Of a stretch of 21,471 nucleotides of DNA, positions 14,909 to 19,815 are shown in pieces. Numbering within the stretch: the stretch's first letter is position 1; each line of letters begins with the position of its first letter. Where the stretch lies: contig CAYPZT010000015.1 in NCBI GenBank assembly GCA_964415435.1, positions 1-21,471 of the forward strand, read 5' to 3'. The notes under the pieces were generated by a model. It was not told where the DNA came from and made no database searches. It saw only the letters and a program-made list of their open reading frames with translations. A program made the translations under genes and the position numbers. The stretch comes from CAYPZT01 sp964415435. GTDB taxonomy: Bacteria; Patescibacteriota; Microgenomatia; UBA1406; GWC2-37-13.

Positions 14909-15714
14909 AAAAACTTGCCCTGATCACCGTTGTTCATAAAAACTATGACATTCTTGAGGACTACTTTGAATCACTCGGCAAACAGACCGACCAAGATTTT
15001 GCTTTATATATAGTAGATAACTCCGGGGATTCCAAAAAAATAGAGTTGCCGCAGTACGCAAAAGTAATAAGCACTGAAAATAAAGGATATGCTGCCGCCG
15101 TAAATGTAGGCATTGCGAAAGCAATTGAAGAGGGGTATGACAAGTTTTTAATCACAAACTCCGATATTATTTTCGATAGAAAGTGTGTTCGCCATACAAA
15201 ACAGGCACTGGAAAACCATCCAAATACTATTATTGGAGGGAAGATTTATTACGCGAAAGGATTTGAATTTCATAAAGACCGCTATAGCGAATATGAGCTG
15301 GGTCGGGTTCTTTGGTATGCGGGTGGAAGAATAAGTTGGGAACACGCACTTACTCCTCATCGCGGTGTTGATCTCGTTGACTCCGGACAGTTTAATACAG
15401 AAGGGAAAACCGGATTTATCAACGGATGTTTTATGGCATACGATAAAAAAGTGTATGAAACCGTTGGCATATGGGATGAATCCTACTTTATGTATTTTGA
15501 AGACAGTGATTTTTGCGTGCGCGCTCTTAAGAAGGGGATAGAATTATGGTATGACCCGCAGATCGTTATCTGGCATAAAAATTCTCAGTCTACCGGTGGG
15601 TCAGGATCTGCATTTCATGAGAAATATATGAAGAAAAATCAACTTAAATTTGGTCTTAAGTATGCTCCCCTTCGCACAAAACTGCACTTACTGAAGAATT
15701 TTCTTTCTAAATGA
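14905..15714 (+). CDS. GT2 glycosyltransferase, rhamnosyltransferase (WbbL)-like
   Basis: Cytoplasmic GT-A fold glycosyltransferase of 269 aa that would add a sugar, perhaps rhamnose, to a lipid-linked glycan. Motifs: ALITVVHKNYDILEDYF, VDNSGD (37-42), NKGYAAAVNVGI (59-70), ITNSDIIF with the metal-binding NSD (85-87), FINGCFMAYDKKVYETVG, then WDESYFMYFEDSDFCVRA, holding the catalytic ED pair (about 199-200), and VIWHKNSQSTGG. This pattern is characteristic of the WbbL/RfbF group; the sugar cannot be fixed from sequence. The start is at 14905, where ATG overlaps the flippase stop as ATGA. An upstream in-frame ATG at 14854 would lie inside the flippase. Followed by 86 bases without a gene. Confidence 0.92.
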   Translation: MKKLALITVVHKNYDILEDYFESLGKQTDQDFALYIVDNSGDSKKIELPQYAKVISTENKGYAAAVNVGIAKAIEEGYDKFLITNSDIIFDRKCVRHTKQALENHPNTIIGGKIYYAKGFEFHKDRYSEYELGRVLWYAGGRISWEHALTPHRGVDLVDSGQFNTEGKTGFINGCFMAYDKKVYETVGIWDESYFMYFEDSDFCVRALKKGIELWYDPQIVIWHKNSQSTGGSGSAFHEKYMKKNQLKFGLKYAPLRTKLHLLKNFLSK

Positions 15715-15766
15715 TCTAACATTCTTCTTACTTACCTCAAACACCACTTTTATTTTCCTTCGTTAC

Positions 15767-15772
15767 TATAAG
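15767..15772 (+). promoter_or_regulatory. Possible -10 (TATAAG) upstream of Pro/Thr-tailed protein
   Basis: TATAAG in ACTATAAGG, 28 bases before the ATG at 15801. It would give a leader of about 20 bases, unlike the leaderless starts elsewhere. The 86-base spacer 15715-15800 holds no other recognisable element or hairpin. Confidence 0.25.
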
Positions 15773-15800
15773 GCTAGTTATTTATTTCACAAAAACATGT

Positions 15801-16097
15801 ATGGTCTATGAAGAACACTATCATGGCGATAATGCAGCGGTGAAAGCAGTTACAACCTTGCTTGGCATTACGTTATTTTTCCTCATTGGCTGGTTCGCTA
15901 ATGACGCATTTCAGAGTGCCTATCAGCAGAACCCGAGTATGCAGTTTGGCGTGGGCGGCGGACCCGCATCGCCGACTCCTGTGAGGGAAATGATGCGGGA
16001 ACCGACTACCGTGCCGACCGAGGTGCCTACCGCGACGCCTGCGCCAACTACCATGACGGAACCGACATCTACCATCACTCTAACACCAGTACCGTAA
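15801..16097 (+). CDS. Small single-pass membrane protein with Pro/Thr-rich tail
   Basis: 98-aa protein of unknown function. A 16-residue N-terminal segment (MVYEEHYHGDNAAVKA) precedes one TM helix (about 17-35, TTLLGITLFFLIGWF). A 44-residue C-terminal tail with 13 Thr and 11 Pro (e.g. TTVPTEVPTATPAPTTMTEP) is most likely extracytoplasmic. Such tails act as flexible wall spacers and are classical O-glycosylation acceptors. With six GT-C enzymes nearby, some of PMT type, it is a candidate substrate; this is inference. No sortase motif, no cysteine. The base composition of the tail is richer in G and C than its neighbours because of Pro/Thr codons. Possible -10 TATAAG at 15767. It could also be a small anchor protein of a larger envelope complex. 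Confidence 0.72.
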   Translation: MVYEEHYHGDNAAVKAVTTLLGITLFFLIGWFANDAFQSAYQQNPSMQFGVGGGPASPTPVREMMREPTTVPTEVPTATPAPTTMTEPTSTITLTPVP

Positions 16098-16114
16098 ATA
16101 AATCCTAGCAGTAT

Positions 16115-16143
16115 TTGAAGTCCTATAGTAAAGGTGATATAAT
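16115..16143 (+). promoter_or_regulatory. Complete promoter: -35 TTGAAG, 17-base spacer, TGATATAAT
   Basis: TTGAAG at 16115-16120 (4 of 6), a 17-base spacer and a perfect TATAAT at 16138-16143 preceded by TGA (extended -10). The start codon at 16152 follows 8 bases after the -10, so transcription should begin at or next to the A of ATG. It is the best promoter in the window. Confidence 0.7.
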
Positions 16144-16151
16144 TCCTGCTT

Positions 16152-17615
16152 ATGAGTTTAGAGCAGGATCAAGCGGAAATAGCACTCCGAAACAATAATA
16201 CTATTACCCCAAGGGGTATCGGACTACATTTTCAAGAACCAGAAGACGTTCGGCTCTTAGACACCCCCATCACACCGATCGCTACCGTCACTCACGGCCC
16301 TGATACTTATTATCTCGCAAGATTTAGTACTACCTTTACCGCGGACGGTTTTTATAATTTGTTAACCGCAGTGAAACCTCACCCCGCCTCACAAGTAAAA
16401 AGAGGAGCTGTGGCTGACTGGGCTAACCCATTCTTTGTCGAAAATCATAAAGAACTGCATCCAGCTAAATGGGACGAACTGAATAAAAATCTGCCTTTTT
16501 TAACAGAATTTATGACCGAGGATACCGTCGATACTTATTGGAATTATGCTGCAGATCATATTTCTGGTCCAGAATTTTTTGAATATAAAGCAAATCCCGA
16601 TAAGCCTGTTGAAGGAAATGCTCAAGGATATAAATACAGAAAAGGGTACATAATAAACCATATGCTCGCTAATCCGTCACTGGGTTTTCTATTGGATACT
16701 TTTTCAAAATATGTACATACGAATGGTTATAGGGAAATGAGCACTCTTCTTGAATGGCTTGAGATATCTTCGTTTATTCCGCCTAAGCCTGATAACCCGC
16801 TTATGTTTGGTAATGGTAGTTTCGTAATAGCAAGAGACCGGAGTCAAAAACTTGAAAGGTGGACCACTACAGCTCAGATGAATAAGATTAATTCTCTTCT
16901 CATTCGTTCACGACAAGAAAATGAAGCCACAATAAGAATTGAGCAGACAATGAAGACACTTGCACACAATTTTATTTTATCATTAGGTAAAGAACCTACC
17001 GATCGTGCTTTAAAATTGCTACATATCGCTGTCCAAGGGATTCCTCTCGGCTATTCAAAACAAAAATTTTTTGATGAACCATTAGATGAAACTACAGTTT
17101 CCGCAGATTGGGGAACGTCTGTATTATATAGAACCTTTTCCAAAACTGACGGCACGATTATCTCAAGTGACGAGTACCCAAGCATGCAATACTCACTGGA
17201 TAATAATAAAAGCTGGTGGTTTCATGATGCAGGAGTCAACCTTGGCAGAACAGTTTCACCTATTCTCTGCTGGAGTAATGATGGTCATGAAAGAAAATAT
17301 ATTTATGATATGGAAGAAGTAAGCACTTTATTTAAAGATAAAATATTCCATTCTCCAACTGGTAAAGGGAGCGATAATAGCTTTGTAGGATATATGGGAC
17401 TTGCTTATTTGACTCCACAAGTAAGATCTTTTTTCAGACACACCATGGGGCTACCCAAAGTTAAAGACGACAAAACAAACAAAATGACTGGGCCTGACAA
17501 TGAACAAGATATGCAGGAGGGACAAGTACCTTTACTCGCAATGTATTTTGATAAATACTTCCTTCAAAGAGGGACAGTACTCCCAGCACTAGAATCAAAA
17601 TTCACTAGTGAGTAA
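16152..17615 (+). CDS. Uncharacterised 487-aa cytoplasmic protein (orphan)
   Basis: Not recognised. No signal peptide, no TM helix and no repeat; mixed polar composition, so probably a soluble cytoplasmic protein. Segments that might help a search: GIGLHFQEPEDVRLLDTPI near the N-terminus, GPEFFEYKANPDKPVEG, SFVIARDRSQKLERW, NKSWWFHDAGVNLGRTVSP, FVGYMGLAYLTPQVRSFF and a charged C-terminus. None matches a motif known to me. Only one Cys is apparent (ILCWSNDG). The start at 16152 is well supported by the full promoter ending 8 bases upstream. The codon usage appears more A/T-rich than in the glycosyltransferase genes, like the hypothetical gene at 8597; this may reflect a different history but was not computed. 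It is a single-gene unit, as the next gene has its own promoter. Confidence 0.8.
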   Translation: MSLEQDQAEIALRNNNTITPRGIGLHFQEPEDVRLLDTPITPIATVTHGPDTYYLARFSTTFTADGFYNLLTAVKPHPASQVKRGAVADWANPFFVENHKELHPAKWDELNKNLPFLTEFMTEDTVDTYWNYAADHISGPEFFEYKANPDKPVEGNAQGYKYRKGYIINHMLANPSLGFLLDTFSKYVHTNGYREMSTLLEWLEISSFIPPKPDNPLMFGNGSFVIARDRSQKLERWTTTAQMNKINSLLIRSRQENEATIRIEQTMKTLAHNFILSLGKEPTDRALKLLHIAVQGIPLGYSKQKFFDEPLDETTVSADWGTSVLYRTFSKTDGTIISSDEYPSMQYSLDNNKSWWFHDAGVNLGRTVSPILCWSNDGHERKYIYDMEEVSTLFKDKIFHSPTGKGSDNSFVGYMGLAYLTPQVRSFFRHTMGLPKVKDDKTNKMTGPDNEQDMQEGQVPLLAMYFDKYFLQRGTVLPALESKFTSE

Positions 17616-17619
17616 GTCC

Positions 17620-17628
17620 TGTTAAAAT
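17620..17628 (+). promoter_or_regulatory. Extended -10 (TGTTAAAAT), leaderless promoter
   Basis: TGnTAAAAT ending 7 bases before the ATG at 17636. TTCACT at 17601-17606 is a 4-of-6 match to -35 with a 16-base spacer. It overlaps the 3' side of the orphan gene. Confidence 0.5.
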
Positions 17629-17635
17629 ATAGATA

Positions 17636-18043
17636 ATGAATATCAATCTTTCTCCTATTGAATATAGTTTTCAACAAAAACCTGTTCTCGTAGGAGGAAA
17701 AGCTATGGAATATTATGGACTACGGAAGGCAGGTAAAGACATTGATCTCATTGTCACAGGAGAAGATCTCGAGAATCTTATTGGATTGTTTCCCGATAGT
17801 ACGAAAGATATATTCGGAGACAGGGGTATCGCAGTGCATGGATTTGAAATCTGGAAGACGATCCGTCTTTTTGATTATGCCTTTTACAGCACGGGCGCAA
17901 AAGATATCGGCGAGGTGCTCATGATTTCACTCGAGAAGCTGCTTTTCATGAAAGCGCTCGCAATGGAGATACCTAAATATCACGATGATTTAAAACTCAT
18001 CGTAAAAAAAATCAATGAGGATTCCTACAAAAAACTGGCTTAA
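17636..18043 (+). CDS. Small nucleotidyltransferase-fold protein (MNT/AbiEii-like)
   Basis: 135-aa soluble protein with the minimal core of a polymerase-beta-type nucleotidyltransferase: KPVLVGGKAMEYYGLRKAGK with GG at 20-21, followed by DIDLIV, whose D-x-D at 35-37 supplies metal ligands. A helical C-terminus (SLEKLLFMKALAMEIPKYHD) follows, as in AbiEii-related and MNT proteins. A third acidic catalytic residue may be the Asp in RLFDYAF. A function in transfer of a nucleotide to RNA, protein or an antibiotic is possible, but no HEPN or AbiEi partner sits next to it, so a toxin-antitoxin role is not supported by context. Predicted leaderless start 7 bases after TGTTAAAAT. It converges with the DUF1801 gene, 5 bases between stops. 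Confidence 0.75.
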   Translation: MNINLSPIEYSFQQKPVLVGGKAMEYYGLRKAGKDIDLIVTGEDLENLIGLFPDSTKDIFGDRGIAVHGFEIWKTIRLFDYAFYSTGAKDIGEVLMISLEKLLFMKALAMEIPKYHDDLKLIVKKINEDSYKKLA

Positions 18044-18049
18044 GTTTTT
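18030..18049. terminator. Bidirectional A/T-tract hairpin at convergent junction
   Basis: AAAAACT (18030-18036) and AGTTTTT (18043-18049) are perfect reverse complements around a 6-base loop. The element spans the stop of the nucleotidyltransferase-like gene and reaches the stop of the DUF1801 gene. On both strands the 3' arm is a T-tract, as for a bidirectional terminator. The stem has only one G:C pair, so strength is doubtful. Confidence 0.35.
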
Positions 18050-18462
18050 CAACCGTTTCTAAGAAGTTTCGCTCCTTCGACAATGAGTTCTTTCAGGGTT
18101 GGCAAATCAATATCTTCAGTTTTTTTGAAACGTATGCAACTTTTACCTATATCTGCTTTAGGAAGAAGCTTCTTATATGATTCACTTAAATATTTACCAT
18201 CCTTAACAGCACATACATACACTGAGATGTAATTTTTCTGGCTTGCGAGAAGTACCGGAGCCCACTCCCCTTCCCGGCCGCTTTTGCTTTTATAGTGATA
18301 AGTGCCATAGCCGATCATGCCCGATACTATATGAGGCCTTTCCTGAGGAATTGCTTTCTTGATAAACTCATGGAGTTTCTCCATTTGCGCTTTTCGCGGT
18401 TCTTCAATCATATTCAGATATTCATCTGGATTCTTTGCCGTGGTGGGCTTAAACATGTTCAT
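18049..18462 (-). CDS. DUF1801 (YdhG-like) domain protein
   Basis: 137-aa soluble protein of the DUF1801/YdhG family, whose biochemical role is unknown; the fold is also seen in some iron-chaperone-like (frataxin-type) proteins. Family features: an N-terminal helix with NPDEYLNMIEEPRKAQMEKL, then IPQERPHIVSGMIGYGTYHY, the strand WAPVLLASQKNYISVYVCAV, and the characteristic ending IGKSCIRFKKTEDIDLPTLK. The start is taken at 18462 (MNMFKP), 6 bases after a TATAAT box. Upstream codons to 18480 would include the promoter itself. Divergent from the NlpC/P60 gene and convergent with the nucleotidyltransferase-like gene. Confidence 0.85.
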   Translation of the reverse strand: MNMFKPTTAKNPDEYLNMIEEPRKAQMEKLHEFIKKAIPQERPHIVSGMIGYGTYHYKSKSGREGEWAPVLLASQKNYISVYVCAVKDGKYLSESYKKLLPKADIGKSCIRFKKTEDIDLPTLKELIVEGAKLLRNG

Positions 18463-18468
18463 ATTGTT

Positions 18469-18474
18469 ATTATA
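18469..18474 (-). promoter_or_regulatory. -10 box (TATAAT), leaderless promoter of DUF1801 gene
   Basis: Minus-strand TATAAT ending 6 bases before the ATG at 18462. A TG lies 3 bases upstream of the hexamer, not at the extended -10 spacing. No -35 found. Confidence 0.5.
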
Positions 18475-18500
18475 AATCAAATACGATAGAATCAGTCCGT

Positions 18501-18506
18501 TATATT
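18501..18506 (+). promoter_or_regulatory. Possible -10 (TATATT) of NlpC/P60 gene
   Basis: TATATT in CGTTATATTTAACC, ending 5 bases before an in-frame CTG at 18512. The spacing is close to that of the leaderless starts elsewhere, which is the main reason to consider CTG as the initiation codon. No -35 seen. Confidence 0.3.
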
Positions 18507-18511
18507 TAACC

Positions 18512-19072
18512 CTGTATCTCTTCGAAACAGAAAAAATTCACAAACAATATATTCTCCCTCATTTTTCTTTTCCAGAGAAAGTACTCCCTGCTGGTCAACA
18601 AGACGAACTCCTTAATCTGTCTGGACCTCGCGAAATTATAAGTAACATTGCACAGCAATTTATTGGCTTTCCATCGAGTCCCTATTTAGGTCCAGCGAAA
18701 GGATCTTGTCCCGAAGATGGATTTGATTGCTCTGGCTTTGTACTACATACCTTAAGATTAAGTAGGGTCTTTGTACCTGATCTCATAATTCCGGAGCATA
18801 TTCGACATGCAAACGAAATGTATGATCATCTGGGTATAATGGTGGAAGAAAAGCAAGCTAAATTATCAGATTTGGTTTTTTTTACAAACGGCAATTATCC
18901 AAGTCATGTGGGTTTTTACTTAGGAACACTTAATAGAAATAGATATATAATTCATTCACCCGGTAGAGCAGGACACCATATCATTATAAGTAAATTTGAT
19001 AGTCCATTGGCCTATAAATCTCTGACTATAAGCACTCCACTTTCTAGTCGTTGGCAACAGAAATCTATATGA
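18512..19072 (+). CDS. NlpC/P60 family cysteine peptidase, no standard start codon
   Basis: Papain-like NlpC/P60 peptidase. Members hydrolyse gamma-D-glutamyl-diaminopimelate bonds in cell-wall peptides or related amide bonds. The complete catalytic signature is visible: GFDCSGFV with Cys at 18728-18730, PSHVGFYLG with His at 18905-18907, and IHSPGRAG supplying the third polar residue. The lead-in helix REIISNIAQQFIGFPSSPYL is also typical. The reading frame is open from 18476 but holds no ATG, GTG or TTG before the active site. The first ATG (18812-18818 region) would remove the catalytic Cys. The CTG at 18512, 5 bases after TATATT, is the best guess, giving 186 aa. No signal peptide, so it may act in the cytoplasm. 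Its stop overlaps the ATG of the CofE-like gene (ATGA). Alternatives: 5' truncation or an assembly error. Confidence 0.75.
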   Translation: MYLFETEKIHKQYILPHFSFPEKVLPAGQQDELLNLSGPREIISNIAQQFIGFPSSPYLGPAKGSCPEDGFDCSGFVLHTLRLSRVFVPDLIIPEHIRHANEMYDHLGIMVEEKQAKLSDLVFFTNGNYPSHVGFYLGTLNRNRYIIHSPGRAGHHIIISKFDSPLAYKSLTISTPLSSRWQQKSI

Positions 19073-19815
19073 AAATTACTACTATTAAAACAAACAAAGT
19101 AATTTCTACAGAAAATTCTATCTATGCCGTATTTAACAAATATGTCAAAACTGTAAAGGTTAATTCTATTGTCGCTATTACTTCAAAAATTATTTCAATC
19201 TGTGAAGGAAGAATCGTAAAGATCGATGGTACCGATAAAGATGCGCTCATTAAAAAAGAGGCAGAATACTTCCTTCCCCGTGAGAGAAATAAGCAAGGCG
19301 TTATGCTTACGATAAAAAATAATCTCGTCATTCCAACTGCCGGTATCGATGAGTCCAACAGCAACGGTTACTATGTTCTGTGGCCGAAAGATGCGCAAAA
19401 ATCTGCAAATGACATACGAGCCTATCTCAAAAGCAAATTCAATAAAAATATCGGAGTCATCATAACCGACAGCAAGTCGTCTCTTCTTCGCTGGGGTACA
19501 ACCGGGGTTGGGCTTGCCCATAGCGGTTTTGACGCTCTGAACAGTTATATTGATAAACCGGATATTTTTGGGAGGAAACTCAAGGTTACAAAAGCGAATA
19601 TACTTGACTCGCTTGCCGCAGCCGCAGTTACCGTAATGGGGGAAGGAAATGAACAGACACCGATTGCAGTTATAGAAGATGTGCCGTTTGTAAAATTTCG
19701 TGATAGAAATCCGACAGATGCAGAACTAAAAGAACTATATTTGCCGATGCAGGACGACATTTTCGCTCCGCTACTTGAGTCCGTTAAATGGAAAAGGGGC
19801 GAGGCCGGAACTTAA
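19069..19815 (+). CDS. CofE-like gamma-glutamyl ligase (F420-0:L-glutamate ligase family)
   Basis: 248-aa protein of the F420_ligase family. CofE proper adds L-glutamate residues to F420-0 using GTP. Family landmarks in order: SIVAITSKIISICEGR, KEAEYFLPRE, IPTAGIDESNSNGYYVLWPK (ANAGID-S-N type motif), SANDIRAYLKSKF, GVIITDSKSSLLRWGTTGVG (D and R of the D-(S/T)-x-GR-x-x-R-x-G motif kept, the GR pair lost), DIFGRKLKVTKANILDSLAA and AAAVTVMGEGNEQTPIAVIE. No other F420 gene is present here, and CPR-type cells are not known to make F420, so a different gamma-glutamyl acceptor is likely (inference). The start is at 19069 within the ATGA overlap; an in-frame ATG at 19051 lies inside the peptidase gene. 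It abuts the convergent GT-C gene with no spacer. Confidence 0.88.
   Translation: MKITTIKTNKVISTENSIYAVFNKYVKTVKVNSIVAITSKIISICEGRIVKIDGTDKDALIKKEAEYFLPRERNKQGVMLTIKNNLVIPTAGIDESNSNGYYVLWPKDAQKSANDIRAYLKSKFNKNIGVIITDSKSSLLRWGTTGVGLAHSGFDALNSYIDKPDIFGRKLKVTKANILDSLAAAAVTVMGEGNEQTPIAVIEDVPFVKFRDRNPTDAELKELYLPMQDDIFAPLLESVKWKRGEAGT

Noticed and set aside
15715..15800. Hidden small RNA or terminator in the longest spacer
   Set aside because: No stable inverted repeat or T-tract hairpin seen; only a possible TATAAG box.
18818..19072. 84-aa protein starting at the first ATG of the peptidase frame
   Set aside because: It would lack the catalytic Cys and half of the NlpC/P60 domain, whose code continues upstream in the same frame.
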